A stretch of DNA of 64,000 nt from Amphiura filiformis (lineage: Eukaryota > Echinodermata > Ophiuroidea > Amphilepidida > Amphiuridae), in assembly GCF_039555335.1 (NCBI RefSeq), contig NC_092628.1:38462965-38526964 (forward strand), read 5' to 3'. The notes beneath the pieces were generated by a model, which made no database searches, was not told the DNA's origin, and saw only the letters and a list, made by a program, of their open reading frames with translations. Position 1 is the first letter of the stretch; each line of letters begins with the position of its first letter. Below, in pieces: positions 31,626 through 44,176 of this stretch. The position numbers and the translations under genes were made by a program.

Positions 31626-34173
31626 CCAGAGTCCGGAGAGGCCGGAGACTCGAATATGACAACTAAACACTCCAAGTTAGTTCCAATATAAATGGGCCCC
31701 GCAGGGCAAGAAAGTTAGTGTGACCGCTGTCCCGATCATCAACAAAAACATCAAGGACGCAGGGCCGGCAGGCCCGAGGCCGGAGACTCCCATACGACAA
31801 CTAAACACTCCAAGTGAGTTCAAATATAAAAGGGCCCCGCAGGTCAAGAAAGCTAGTGTGACCTCTGTCCCCACCATCAACAAAAAACATCAAGGCCGGC
31901 GACTCCCATACGACAACTGAACACTCCAAGTGAGTTCCAAATATAAAAGTGCCCCGCAGGGCAAGAAAGCTAGTCTGACCGCTGTACCCACCATCAAGAA
32001 TAAAGATCAATGCAGCAGGGCCGGCTGGCCTGAAGCCGGAGACTCCCATACGACAACTAAACACTCCAAGTGAGTTCCAATATAATAAGGGGCCCGCAGG
32101 GCAAGAAATTTAGTGTGACCGCTGTCCCCACCATCAACAAAAAACATCAAGGCCGCGGAAACGACAGGCCCGAGGCCGGAGACTCTAATATGACAACTAA
32201 ACACTCCAAGTTAGTTCCAATATAAATGGGCCCCTGCAGGGCAAGAAACTTAGTGTGACCGCTGTCCCCATCATCAACAAAAAACATCAAGGCCGCAGGG
32301 CCGGCAGGCCTGAGGCCGGAGACTCCCATACGACAACTAAACACTCCAAGTGAGTTCCAATATAAAAGTGCCCCGCAGGGCAAGAAAGCTAGTGTAACCG
32401 CTGTCCCCACCATCAACAGCAAATATCAAGGCCGCAGGGCCGGCAGGCCTGAGGCCGGAGACTCTCATACGACAACTAAACACGCCAAGTGAGGTCCAAG
32501 ATAAACGGGCCCAGCAGGGCAAGAGAGCTAGTGTAACCGCTGTCCCCACCATCAACAAAAAGATCAAGGCCGCAGGGCCGGCAGGCCCGAGGCCGGAGAC
32601 TCCCATACGACAACTAAACACTCCAAGTGAGTTCCAATATAAAAGTGCCCCGCAGGGCAAGAAAGCTAGTGTAACCGCTGTCCCCACCATCAACAACAAA
32701 CATCAAGGCCGCAGGGCCGGCAGGCCCGAGGCCGGAGACTCCCATACGACAACTAAACACTCCAAGTGAGTTCCAATATAAAAGTGCCCCGCAGGGCAAG
32801 AATGCTAGTGTGACCGCTGTCCCCACCATCAACAAAAAAGATCAAGGCCGCATGGCCGGCAGGCCTGAGGCCGGAGACTCCCATTCGACAACCAAACACT
32901 CCAAGTGAGTTCAAATATAATAAGGGGCCCGCAGGGCAAGAAATTTAGTGTGACCGCTGTCCCCACCATCAACAAAAAACATCAAGGCCGCGGAAACGAC
33001 AGGCCCGAGGCCGGAGACTCTAATATGACAACTAAACACTCCAAGTTAGTTCCAATATAAATGGGCCCCGCAGGGCAAGAAACTTAGTGTGACCGCTGTC
33101 CCCATCATCAACAAAACATCAAGGCCGCAGGGCCGGCAGGCCTGAGGCCGGAGACTCCATACGACAACTAAACACTCCAAGTGAGTTCCAATATAAAAGT
33201 GCCCCGCAGGGCAAGAAAGCTAGTGTAACCGCTGTCCCCACCATCAACAAAAAAGATCAAGGCCGCAGGGCCGGCAGGCCTGAGGCCGGAGACTCCCATA
33301 CGACAACTAAACACTCCAAGTGAGTTCCAATATAATAAGGCCCCCGCAGGGCAAGATATTTAGTGTGACCGCTGTCCCCACCATCAACAAAAAACATCAA
33401 GGCCGCGGAGACGACAGGCCCGAGGCCGGAGACTCTAATATGACAACTAAACACTCCAAGTTAGTTCCAATATAAATGGGCCCCCGCAGGGCAAGAAACT
33501 TAGTGTGACCGCTGTCCCCATCATCAACAAAAACATCAAGGCCGCAGGGCCGGCAGGCCTGAGGCCGGAGACTCCCATACGACAACTAAACACTCCAAGT
33601 GAGTTCCAATATAAAAGTGCCCCGCAGGGCAAGAAAGCTAGTGTAACCGCTGTCCCCACCATCAACAACAAACATCAATGCCGCAGGGCCGGCAGGCCCG
33701 AGACCGAAGACCCCCATGCCCGCCGCTCACACCGAAGTAGTTCCAATATAAAAGTGCCCCGCAGGGCAAGAAAGCTAGTTTGACCGCTGTCCCCACCATC
33801 AACAAAAACATCAAGGCCGCAGGGCCGGCAGGCCTGAGGCCGGAGACTCCCATACGACAACTAAACACTCCAAGTGAGTTCCAATATAAAAGGGCCCCGC
33901 AGGGCAAGAAAGCTAGTGTGACCGCTGTCCCCACCATCAACAAAAAACATCAAGGCCGCAGGGCCGGCAGGCCTGAGGCCGGAGACTCCCATACGACAAC
34001 CAAACACTCCAAGTGAGTTCCAATATAAAAGGGCGCTGCAGGGCAAGAAAGCTGGTGTGCCCGTTGTCCCCGCTATTAAGAACAAAGATCAAGGCAGGAG
34101 ACTCCCATACGACAAAACACTCCAAGTGAAAACTAGTGTGACCGCTGTCCCCAACATCAACAAAAACATTAAG
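31626..34173 (+). repeat. Satellite C, copy 2
   Basis: About 18 units of the 139-bp repeat, with a higher-order period of about 1,250 bp (nine units; 32,000-32,420 resembles 33,250-33,670). Same orientation as copy 1. It passes into inverted satellite A at 34,174. Confidence 0.92.
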
Positions 34174-37100
34174 GAGCTTTCCCTACCGTTAGAATATTTT
34201 CAAATTATTAGCGCTAATAGCACGGTTTCCCTAGACTTTAGCACAATTGCATATGACGTACTATTTCTCGCTATAAGCGCTATTATCGCTTTCCCTAGAC
34301 CTAGAATAGCTTCAAATTTATCACAATTGCATATAACGTGCTATTACTCGCTATTAGCGCTAATGGTGCTATTAGCGCTAATAGCGCGCTTTCCCTAGAC
34401 TTAGAATCTTTTTAAATTTAGCAAAATTGCATATGACGTGCTATTACTCGCTATTAGCGCGCTTTCCCTAGAGTTAGAATAGTTTCACATTTAGCACAAT
34501 TGCATATTACGTGCTATTAATCGCTATTAGCGCTAATAGCGCTATTAGCGCTAATAGCACACTTTCCCTGGACTTGGAATCTTTTTAAATTTAGCACAAT
34601 TGCATATGACGTGCTATTTCTTGCTATTAGCGCTATTATTAGCGCTAATAGCGCGCTTTCCCTAGAGTTAGAATACTTTCAAATTTAGCAAAATTGCATA
34701 TGATGTGCTATTACTCGCTATTAGCGCTATTAGCGCTAATAGCGCGCTTTCCCTAGACTTAGAATCTTTTTAAATTTAGCACAATTGCATATGACGTGCT
34801 ATTACTCGCTATTAGCGCTAATTAGCGCTAATAGCACGCTTTTCCTAGACTTAGAATCTTTTAAATTTAGCACAATTGCATATGACGTGCTATTTCTTGC
34901 TATTAGCGCTAATAGCGCTATTATCGCTAATAGCGCGCTTTCCTTAGACTTGGAATATTTTCACATTTAGCACAATTGCATATGACGTGCTATTACTCGC
35001 TATTAGCGCTAATAGCGCTATTAGCGCTAATAGCACGCTTTTCCTAGACTTAGAATCTTTTTAAATTTAGCACAATTGCATATGACGTGCTATTTCTTGC
35101 TATTAGCGCTAATAGCGCTATTATCGCTAATAGCGCGCTTTCCTTAGACTTGGAATATTTTCACATTTAGCACTATTGCATATGACGTGCTATTACTCGC
35201 TATTACTCGCTATTAGCGCTAATAGCACGCTTTTCCTAGAGTTAGAATATTTTCAAATTTAGCAAAATTGCATATGATGTGCTATTACTCGCTATTAGCG
35301 CTATTAGCGCTAATAGCGCGCTTTCCCTAGACTTAGAATCTTTTTTAATTTAGCAAAATTGCATATGACGTGCTATTTCTTGCTATTAGCGCTAATAGCG
35401 CGCTTTCCTTAGACTTAGAATATTTTCACATTTAGCACAATTGCATATGACGTGCTATTACTCGCTATTAGCGCTAATAGCGCTATTAGCGCTAATAGCA
35501 CGCTTTCCCTAGACTTAGAATCTTTTTAAATTTAGCACAATTGCATATGACGTGCTATTACTTGCTATTAGCGCTAATAGCGCGCTTTCCCTAGAGTTAG
35601 AATATTTTCACATTTAGCACAATTGCATATGATGTGCTATTACTCGCTATTAGCGCTAATAGCGCTAATAGCACGCTTTTCCTAGAGTTAGAATATTTTT
35701 TTAATTTAGCACAATTGCATATGACGTGCTATTACTTGCTATTAGCGCTAATAGCGCTATTAGCGCTAATAGCACGCTTTTCCTAGAGTTAGAATATTTT
35801 TTAAATTTAGCACAATTGCATATGACGTGCTATTACTTGCTATTAGCGCTAATAGCGCTATTAGCGCTAATAGCGCGCTTTCCCTAGAGCTAGAGTTAGA
35901 ATATTTTCACATTTAGCACAATTGCATATGACGTGCTATTAATCGCTATTAGCGCTAATAGCGCTATTAGCGCTAATAGCACGCTTTTCCTAGAGTTAGA
36001 ATATTTTCAAATTTAGCACAATTGCATATGATGTGCTATTACTCGCTATTAGCGGTAATAGCGCTATTAGTGCTAATAGCGCGCTTTCCCTAGACTTAGA
36101 ATCTTTTTAATTGAGCACAATTGCATATGATGTGCTATTACTCGCTACTAGCGCTAATAGCGCTATTAGCGCTAATAGCGCTATTAGCGCTAATAGCGCG
36201 CTTTCCTTAGACTTAGAATATTTTCACATTTAGCACAATTGCATATGACGTGCTATTACTCGCTATTACTCGCTATTAGCGCTAATAGCACGCTTTTCCT
36301 AGAGTTAGAATATTTTCAAATTTAGCAAAATTGCATATGATGTGCTATTACTCGCTATTAGCGCTATTAGCGCTAATAGCGCGCTTTCCCTAGAATTAGA
36401 ATCTTTTAAATTTAGCACCATTGCATATGACGTGCTATTTCTTGCTATTAGCGCTAATAGCGCGCTTTCCTTAGACTTAGAATATTTTCACATTTAGCAC
36501 AATTGCATATGACGTGCTATTACTCGCTATTAGCGCTAATAGCGCTATTAGCGCTAATAGCACGCTTTCCCTAGACTTAGAATCTTTTTAAATTTAGCAC
36601 AATTGCATATGACGTGCTATTACTTGCTATTAGCGCTAATTAGCACAATTGCATATGATGTGCTATTACTCGCTATTAGCGCTAATAGCGCTAATAGCAC
36701 GCTTTTCCTAGAGTTAGAATATTTTTTTAATTTAGCACAATTGCATATGACGTGCTATTACTTGCTATTAGCGCTAATAGCGCTATTAGCGCTAATAGCA
36801 CGCTTTTCCTAGAGTTAGAATATTTTTAAATTTAGCACAATTGCATATGACGTGCTATTACTTGCTATTAGCGCTAATAGCGCTATTAGCGCTAATAGCG
36901 CGCTTTCCCTAGAGCTAGAGTTAGAATATTTTCACATTTAGCACAATTGCATATGACGTGCTATTAATCGCTATTAGCGCTAATAGCGCTATTAGCGCTA
37001 ATAGCACGCTTTTCCTAGAGTTAGAATATTTTCAAATTTAGCACAATTGCATATGATGTGCTATTACTCGCTATTAGCGCTAATAGCGCTATTAGTGCTA

Positions 37101-37804
37101 ATAGCGCGCTTTCCCTAGACTTAGAATCTTTTTTAATTGAGCACAATTGCATATGATGTGCTATTACTCGCTACTAGCGCTAATAGCGCTATTAGCGCTA
37201 ATAGCGCTATTAGCGCTAATAGCGCGCTTTCCTTAGACTTAGAATATTTTCACATTTAGCACAATTGCATATGACGTGCTATTACTCACTATTAGCGCTA
37301 ATAGCGCTATTAGCGCTAATAGCACGCTTTTCCTAGAGTTAAAATATTTTCAAATTTAGCAAAATTGCATATGATGTGCTATTACTCGCTATTAGCGCTA
37401 ATAGCGCTATTAGCGCTAATAGCACACTTTCCCTAGACTTAGAATCTTTTTTAAATTTAGCAAAATTGCATATGATGTGCTATTACTTGCTATTAGCGCT
37501 AATAGCGCGCTTTCCCTAGACTTAGAATCTTTTCAAATTTATCACAATTGCATATGACGTTTTAGCGCTAATAGCACGCTTTTCCTAGAGTTAGAATATT
37601 TTCAAATTTAGCACAATTGCATATGACGCTAATAATACGCTATTAGTCCTAATTTTTGAGTGGCTCTTAGCAGAATTAACACTTTTTTTGGATAGCGTTG
37701 CTAATAGCGCTATTTCTCATAGACTCTATACACTAATTTTGTGCTAATAGCAGTTTTAGCAAAATAGCGCTAATTCTGCTAAGAGCCAATCCCGCTCCTT
37801 CCTC
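34174..37804 (-). repeat. Satellite A, inverted copy
   Basis: About 45 units, reverse-complement of the three left-hand copies, ending in the inverted hairpin cap and CCCGCTCCTTCCTC at 37,791-37,804. Internal duplications of about 1.02-1.06 kb are visible (35,190 with 36,250; 35,880 with 36,905). The longest run of palindromic GCTATTAGCGCTAATAGC words in the window. Confidence 0.93.
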
Positions 37805-37923
37805 AAATATTACCACATCATTTCCATATAACACCCATTAGCGTGAAATGTATCAATAAGGTCTTTAGCACGTCATTTAAAAATTTGTTAAAACTGAAAA
37901 TGTTCTTGGTTTGAAGCTATTTT

Positions 37924-38114
37924 CTGTATAAATTGTGACCCTTCATGTACATTTTGTTAACAGGTTAACCTTTTTAAGTGCAGTTTTAAAATCTGATTAC
38001 ATCCTTTCATCATTTTTCTTGGGAAAAGGGGTGGGATTTTGATCTAACGAAGGTTCTTTAATAGGGCATGGTACACTAATTGAATAAATTAAGCTATCAC
38101 ATGGCCGGTTAGCT
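37924..38114 (+). pseudogene. Ile-upstream block with tRNA-Ile stump
   Basis: Standard breakpoints, but the junction continues TACATGAC instead of TACGTGAC, a marker shared by several blocks up to 42,980. Confidence 0.9.
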
Positions 38115-38147
38115 TACATGACAAATAGGATAAAAATAAGTAATCGC

Positions 38148-38219
38148 CTCCCCGACGGGGAATTGAACCCCGGTCTCCCGCGTGACAGGCGGGGATACTC
38201 ACCACTATACTATCGAGGA
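38148..38219 (-). tRNA. tRNA-Asp-GTC: tRNA-Asp (GTC)
   Basis: Consensus copy; its Ile partner has been lost to the satellite block on the left. Confidence 0.95.
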
Positions 38220-38527
38220 TTGACGTGATGAAACTTTCCTACAAAACTAGTGATATAACAAGTATTGTAATAGACAAGTTAATCTTTTTAGCTCCTTTGA
38301 TTTTTGTTGTATTTTCTCTTTTGCTGACAAAAGACAAAATGCTGACTTTCAGTTTAAATTGTAACCCTTCATGTACATTTTGTTAACAGGTTAACCTTTT
38401 TAAGTGCAGTTTTAAAATATGATTACATCCTTTCATCATTTTTCTTGGGAAAAGGGGGGAGTTTTGATCTAACGAAGGTTGTTTTATAGGGCATGGTACA
38501 CTAATTGCATAAATTAAACTATCACAT

Positions 38528-38601
38528 GGCCGGTTAGCTCAGTTGGTTAGAGCGTCGTGCTAATAACGCGAATGTCGTGGGTTCGAGCCCCATACTGGCC
38601 A
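38528..38601 (+). tRNA. tRNA-Ile-AAT: tRNA-Ile (AAT)
   Basis: Consensus copy; class 3 spacer (441 bp) to 39043. Confidence 0.95.
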
Positions 38602-38819
38602 GATGGTAAATTAAGATTTTGTGTATTTTATTTTTCATTTCTTCTTGTCTTTTTCTGTTTGTTTATATGTGTCCATGAATTCCAAGCGTTATTAACGCTT
38701 TAAATATTACAATATCATTTCCATATAACACCCATTAGCGTGAAATGTATCAATAAGGTCTTTAGCACGTCATTTAAAAATTTGTTAAAACTAAAATGTT
38801 CTTGGTTTGAAGCTATTTT

Positions 38820-39009
38820 CTGTATAAATTGTGACCCTTCATGTACATTTTGTTAACAGGTTAACCTTTTAAGTGCAGTTTTAAAATCAGATTACATCCT
38901 TTCATCATTTTTCTTGGAAAAAGGGGTGGGGTTTTGATCTAACGAAGGTTCTTTAATAGGGCATGGTACACTAATTGAATAAATTAAGCTATCACATGGC
39001 CGGTTAGCT
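38820..39009 (+). pseudogene. Ile-upstream block with tRNA-Ile stump
   Basis: 190 bp, TACATGAC type. Confidence 0.9.
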
Positions 39010-39042
39010 TACATGACAAATAGGATAAAAATAAGTAATCGC

Positions 39043-39114
39043 CTCCCCGACGGGGAATTGAACCCCGGTCTCCCGCGTGACAGGCGGGGATACTCACCAC
39101 TATACTATCGAGGA
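39043..39114 (-). tRNA. tRNA-Asp-GTC: tRNA-Asp (GTC)
   Basis: Consensus copy; partner of 38528. Confidence 0.95.
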
Positions 39115-39422
39115 TTGACGTGATGAAACTTTCCTACAAAACTAGTGATATAACAAGTATTGTAATAGACAAGTTAATCTTTTTAGCTCCTTTGATTTTT
39201 GTTGTATTTTCTCTTTTGCTGACAAAAGACAAAATGCTGACTTTCAGTTTAAATTGTAACCCTTCATGTACATTTTGTTAACAGGTTAACCTTTTTAAGT
39301 GCAGTTTTAAAATATGATTACATCCTTTCATCATTTTTCTTGGGAAAAGGGGGGAGTTTTGATCTAACGAAGGTTGTTTTATAGGGCATGGTACACTAAT
39401 TGCATAAATTAAACTATCACAT

Positions 39423-39496
39423 GGCCGGTTAGCTCAGTTGGTTAGAGCGTCGTGCTAATAACGCGAATGTCGTGGGTTCGAGCCCCATACTGGCCA
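39423..39496 (+). tRNA. tRNA-Ile-AAT: tRNA-Ile (AAT)
   Basis: Consensus copy; class 3 spacer (441 bp) to 39938. This 895-bp unit is almost identical to the one before it. Confidence 0.95.
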
Positions 39497-39714
39497 GATG
39501 GTAAATTAAGATTTTGTGTATTTTATTTTTCATTTCTTCTTGTCTTTTTCTGTTTGTTTATATGTGTCCATGAATTCCAAGCGTTATTAACGCTTTAAAT
39601 ATTACAATATCATTTCCATATAACACCCATTAGCGTGAAATGTATCAATAAGGTCTTTAGCACGTCATTTAAAAATTTGTTAAAACTAAAATGTTCTTGG
39701 TTTGAAGCTATTTT

Positions 39715-39904
39715 CTGTATAAATTGTGACCCTTCATGTACATTTTGTTAACAGGTTAACCTTTTTAAGTGCAGTTTTAAAATCAGATTACATCCTTTCA
39801 TCATTTTTCTTGGAAAAGGGGTGGGGTTTTGATCTAACGAAGGTTCTTTAATAGGGCATGGTACACTAATTGAATAAATTAAGCTATCACATGGCCGGTT
39901 AGCT
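39715..39904 (+). pseudogene. Ile-upstream block with tRNA-Ile stump
   Basis: 190 bp, TACATGAC type. Confidence 0.9.
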
Positions 39905-39937
39905 TACATGACAAATAGGATAAAAATAAGTAATCGC

Positions 39938-40009
39938 CTCCCCGACGGGGAATTGAACCCCGGTCTCCCGCGTGACAGGCGGGGATACTCACCACTATAC
40001 TATCGAGGA
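39938..40009 (-). tRNA. tRNA-Asp-GTC: tRNA-Asp (GTC)
   Basis: Consensus copy; followed by another Asp (40362) with only a stump between. Confidence 0.95.
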
Positions 40010-40316
40010 TTGACGTGATGAAACTTTCCTACAAAACTAGTGATATAACGAGTATTGTAATAGACAAGTTAATCTTTTTAGCTCCTTTGATTTTTGTTAT
40101 ATTTTCTCTTTTGCTGACAAAAGACAAAATGCTGACTTTCAGTTTAAATTGTAACCCTTCATGTACATTTTGTTAACAGGTTAACCTTTTTAAGTGCAGT
40201 TTTAAAATATGATTACATCCTTTCATCATTTTTCTTGGGAAAAGGGGGAGTTTTGATCTAACGAAGGTTCTTTAATAGGGCATGGTACACTAATTGAATA
40301 AATTAAGCTATCACAT

Positions 40317-40328
40317 GGCCGGTTAGCT
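40317..40328 (+). pseudogene. 12-nt tRNA-Ile stump between two tRNA-Asp genes
   Basis: The normal divergent Asp-Ile interval runs into GGCCGGTTAGCT, then directly into the next Asp 3' flank; the full Ile and its spacer are missing. Confidence 0.88.
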
Positions 40329-40361
40329 TACGTGACAAATAGGATAAAATTAAGTAATCGC

Positions 40362-40433
40362 CTCCCCGACGGGGAATTGAACCCCGGTCTCCCGCGTGAC
40401 AGGCGGGGATACTCACCACTATACTATCGAGGA
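40362..40433 (-). tRNA. tRNA-Asp-GTC: tRNA-Asp (GTC)
   Basis: Consensus copy without an Ile partner of its own. Confidence 0.95.
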
Positions 40434-40741
40434 TTAACGTGATGAAACTTTCCTACAAAACTAGTGATATAACGAGTATTGTAATAGACAAGTTAATCTT
40501 TTTAGCTCCTTTGATTTTTGTTGTATTTTCTCTTTTGCTGACAAAAGACAAAATGCTGACTTTCAGTTTAAATTGTAACCCTTCATGTACATTTTGTTAA
40601 CAGGTTAACCTTTTTAAGTGCAGTTTTAAAATATGATTACATCCTTTCATCATTTTTCTTGGGAAAAGGGGGGAGTTTTGATCTAACGAAGGTTGTTTTA
40701 TAGGGCATGGTACACTAATTGCATAAATTAAACTATCACAT

Positions 40742-40815
40742 GGCCGGTTAGCTCAGTTGGTTAGAGCGTCGTGCTAATAACGCGAATGTCGTGGGTTCGA
40801 GCCCCATACTGGCCA
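40742..40815 (+). tRNA. tRNA-Ile-AAT: tRNA-Ile (AAT)
   Basis: Consensus copy; class 3 spacer (442 bp) to 41258. Confidence 0.95.
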
Positions 40816-41033
40816 GATGGTAAATTAAGATTTTGTGTATTTTATTTTTCATTTCTTCTTGTCTTTTTCTGTTTGTTTATATGTGTCCATGAATTCCAAG
40901 CGTTATTAACGCTTTAAATATTACCATATCATTTCCATATAACACCCATTAGCGTGAAATGTATCAATAAGGTCTTTAGCACGTCATTTAAAAATTTGTT
41001 AAAACTAAAATGTTCTTGGTTTGAAGCTATTTT

Positions 41034-41224
41034 CTGTATAAATTGTGACCCTTCATGTACATTTTGTTAACAGGTTAACCTTTTTAAGTGCAGTTTTAAA
41101 ATCAGATTGCATCCTTTCATCATTTTTCTTGGAAAAAGGGGTGGGGTTTTGATCTAACGAAGGTTCTTTAATAGGGCATGGTACACTAATTGAATAAATT
41201 AAGCTATCACATGGCCGGTTAGCT
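41034..41224 (+). pseudogene. Ile-upstream block with tRNA-Ile stump
   Basis: 191 bp, TACGTGAC type. Confidence 0.9.
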
Positions 41225-41257
41225 TACGTGACAAATAGGATAAAAATAAGTAATCGC

Positions 41258-41329
41258 CTCCCCGACGGGGAATTGAACCCCGGTCTCCCGCGTGACAGGC
41301 GGGGATACTCACCACTATACTATCGAGGA
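41258..41329 (-). tRNA. tRNA-Asp-GTC: tRNA-Asp (GTC)
   Basis: Consensus copy; partner of 40742. Confidence 0.95.
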
Positions 41330-41637
41330 TTGACGTGATGAAACTTTCCTACAAAACTAGTGATATAACGAGTATTGTAATAGACAAGTTAATCTGTTTA
41401 GCTCCTTTGATTTTTGTTGTATTTTCTCTTTTGCTGACAAAAGACAAAATGCTGACTTTCAGTTTAAATTGTAACCCTTCATGTACATTTTGTTAACAGG
41501 TTAACCTTTTTAAGTGCAGTTTTAAAATATGATTACATCCTTTCATCATTTTTCTTGGGAAAAGGGGGGAGTTTTGATCTAACGAAGGTTGTTTTATAGG
41601 GCATGGTACACTAATTGCATAAATTAAGCTATCACAT

Positions 41638-41711
41638 GGCCGGTTAGCTCAGTTGGTTAGAGCGTCGTGCTAATAACGCGAATGTCGTGGGTTCGAGCCC
41701 CATACTGGCCA
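41638..41711 (+). tRNA. tRNA-Ile-AAT: tRNA-Ile (AAT)
   Basis: Consensus copy; class 3 spacer (440 bp) to 42152. The spacer shares TTTTTAAATTTG with the distant unit at 24763. Confidence 0.95.
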
Positions 41712-41927
41712 GATGGTAAATTAAGATTTTGTGTATTTTTATTTTTCATTTCTTCTTGTCTTTTTAAATTTGTTTATGTCAATGAATTCCAAGCGTTATT
41801 AACGCTTTAAATATTACCATATCATTTCCATATAACACCCATTAGCGTGAAATGTATCAATAAGGTATTTAGCACGTCATTTAAGAATTTGTTAAAACTG
41901 AAAATGTTCTTGGTTTGAAGCTATTTT

Positions 41928-42118
41928 CTGTATAAATTGTGACCCTTCATGTACATTTTGTTAACAGGTTAACCTTTTTAAGTGCAGTTTTAAAATCAGA
42001 TTACATCCTTTCATCATTTTTCTTGGAAAAAGGGGTGGGGTTTTGATCTAACGAAGGTTCTTTAATAGGCCATGGTACACTAATTGAATAAATTAAGCTA
42101 TCACATGGCCGGTTAGCT
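41928..42118 (+). pseudogene. Ile-upstream block with tRNA-Ile stump
   Basis: 191 bp, TACGTGAC type. Confidence 0.9.
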
Positions 42119-42151
42119 TACGTGACAAATAGGATAGAAATAAGTAATCGC

Positions 42152-42223
42152 CTCCCCGACGGGGAATTGAACCCCGGTCTCCCGCGTGACAGGCGGGGAT
42201 ACTCACCACTATACTATCGAGGA
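42152..42223 (-). tRNA. tRNA-Asp-GTC: tRNA-Asp (GTC)
   Basis: Consensus copy; first of three Asp genes in a row without an intact Ile between. Confidence 0.95.
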
Positions 42224-42532
42224 TTGACGTGATGAAACTTTCCTACAAAACTAGTGATATAACGAGTATTGTAATAGACAAGTTAATTATTTTAGCTCCT
42301 TTGATTTTTGTTGTATTTTCTCTTTTGCTGACAAAAGACAAAATGCTGACTTTCAGTTTAAATTGTAACCCTTCATGTACATTTTGTTAACAGGTTAACC
42401 TTTTTAAGTGCAGTTTTAAAATATGATTACAGCCTTTCATCATTTTTCTTGGAAAAAGGGGTGGGGTTTTGATCTAACGAAGGTTCTTTAATAGGGCATG
42501 GTACACTAATTGAATAAATTAAGCTATCACAT

Positions 42533-42544
42533 GGCCGGTTAGCT
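42533..42544 (+). pseudogene. 12-nt tRNA-Ile stump between tRNA-Asp genes
   Basis: Same arrangement as 40317-40328, TACATGAC type. Confidence 0.88.
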
Positions 42545-42577
42545 TACATGACAAATAGGATAAAAATAAGTAATCGC

Positions 42578-42649
42578 CTCCCCGACGGGGAATTGAACCC
42601 CGGTCTCCCGCGTGACAGGCGGGGATACTCACCACTATACTATCGAGGA
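42578..42649 (-). tRNA. tRNA-Asp-GTC: tRNA-Asp (GTC)
   Basis: Consensus copy; second of the Asp-only run. Confidence 0.95.
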
Positions 42650-42958
42650 TTGACGTGATGAAACTTTCCTACAAAACTAGTGATATAACGAGTATTGTAA
42701 TAGACAAGTTAATTTTTTTAGCTCCTTTGATTTTTGTAGTATTTTCTCTTTTGCTGACAAAAGACAAAATGCTGACTTTCTGTTTAAATTGTGACCCTTC
42801 ATGTACATTTTGTTAACAGGTTAACCTTTTTAAGTGCAGTTTTAAAATCAGATTACATCCTTTCATCATTTTTCTTGGAAAAAGGGGTGGGGTTTTGATC
42901 TAACGAAGGTTCTTTAATAGGGCATGGTACACTAATTGAATAAATTAAGCTATCACAT

Positions 42959-42970
42959 GGCCGGTTAGCT
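42959..42970 (+). pseudogene. 12-nt tRNA-Ile stump between tRNA-Asp genes
   Basis: TACATGAC-type junction. Confidence 0.88.
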
Positions 42971-43003
42971 TACATGACAAATAGGATAAAAATAAGTAAT
43001 CGC

Positions 43004-43075
43004 CTCCCCGACGGGGAATTGAACCCCGGTCTCCCGCGTGACAGGCGGGGATACTCACCACTATACTATCGAGGA
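43004..43075 (-). tRNA. tRNA-Asp-GTC: tRNA-Asp (GTC)
   Basis: Consensus copy; third of the Asp-only run, spaced 426 bp from each predecessor. Confidence 0.95.
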
Positions 43076-43383
43076 TTGACGTGATGAAACTTTCCTACAA
43101 AACTAGTGATATAACGAGTATTGTAATAGACAAGTTAATTTTTTTAGCTCCTTTGATGTTTGTTGTATTTTCTCTTTTGCTGACAAAAGACAAAATGCTG
43201 ACTTTCAGTTTAAATTGTAACCCTTCATGTACATTTTGTTAACAGGTTAACCTTTTTAAGTGCAGTTTTAAAATATGATTACATCCTTTCATCATTTTTC
43301 TTGGGAAAAGGGGGGAGGTTTGATCTAACGAAGGTTGTTTTATAGGGCATGGTACACTAATTGCATAAATTAAGCTATCACAT

Positions 43384-43457
43384 GGCCGGTTAGCTCAGTT
43401 GGTTAGAGCGTCGTGCTAATAACGCGAATGTCGTGGGTTCGAGCCCCATACTGGCCA
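43384..43457 (+). tRNA. tRNA-Ile-AAT: tRNA-Ile (AAT)
   Basis: Consensus copy; class 1 spacer (303 bp) to 43761. Confidence 0.95.
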
Positions 43458-43760
43458 GATGGTAAATTAAGATTTTGTGTATTTTTATTTTTCATTTCTT
43501 CTTGTCTTTTTCTGTTTGTTTATGTCAATGAATTCCAAGCGTTATTAACGCTTTAAATATTACCACATCATTTCCATATAACACCCATTAGCGTGAAATG
43601 TATCAATAAGGTCTTTAGCACGTCATTTAAAAATTTGTTAAAACTGAAAATGCACAAATGTTTGAAGAAAAGAGACCGTGTGTGTTTAATATTATGCACA
43701 AAGGGGTTATTATTATGTAATTGTTCTTACGTGACAAATAGGATAAAAATAAGTAATAAC

Positions 43761-43832
43761 CTCCCCGACGGGGAATTGAACCCCGGTCTCCCGCGTGACA
43801 GGCGGGGATACTCACCACTATACTATCGAGGA
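43761..43832 (-). tRNA. tRNA-Asp-GTC: tRNA-Asp (GTC)
   Basis: Consensus copy. The divergent interval after it has a short internal duplication (ATTACATCCTTTC twice near 44,040-44,085), as also after the Asp at 28719. Confidence 0.95.
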
Positions 43833-44176
43833 TTGACGTGATGAACCTTTTCTACAAAACTAGTGATATAACTAGTATTGTAATAGACAAGTTAATCTTT
43901 TTAGCTCCTTTGATTTTTGTTGTATTTTCTATTTTGCTGACAAAACACAAAATGCTGACTTTCTGTTTAAATTGTGACCCTTCATGTACATTTTGTTAAC
44001 AGGTTAACCTTTTTAAGTGCAGTTTTAAATAAAATCTGATTACATCCTTTCAAAAAAAATGTTTTAATATGATTACATCCTTTCATCATTTTTCTTGGGA
44101 AAAGGGGGAGTTTTGATCTAACGAAGGTTGTTTTATAGGGCATGGTACACTAATTGCATAAATTAAGCTATCACAT

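Noticed and set aside
31013-31675. 220-codon frame rich in Ala, Leu, Ile, Ser and Asn
   Set aside because: Produced by in-phase 9-bp palindromic words of satellite B; similar strings appear at 11,926-12,883 and 50,670-51,235 in other frames.
10439-37804. A single 27-kb transposon bounded by inverted satellite A
   Set aside because: The left and right outer flanks are different unit positions with no target duplication, and the interior satellites are not mirrored, so independent origins are more likely.
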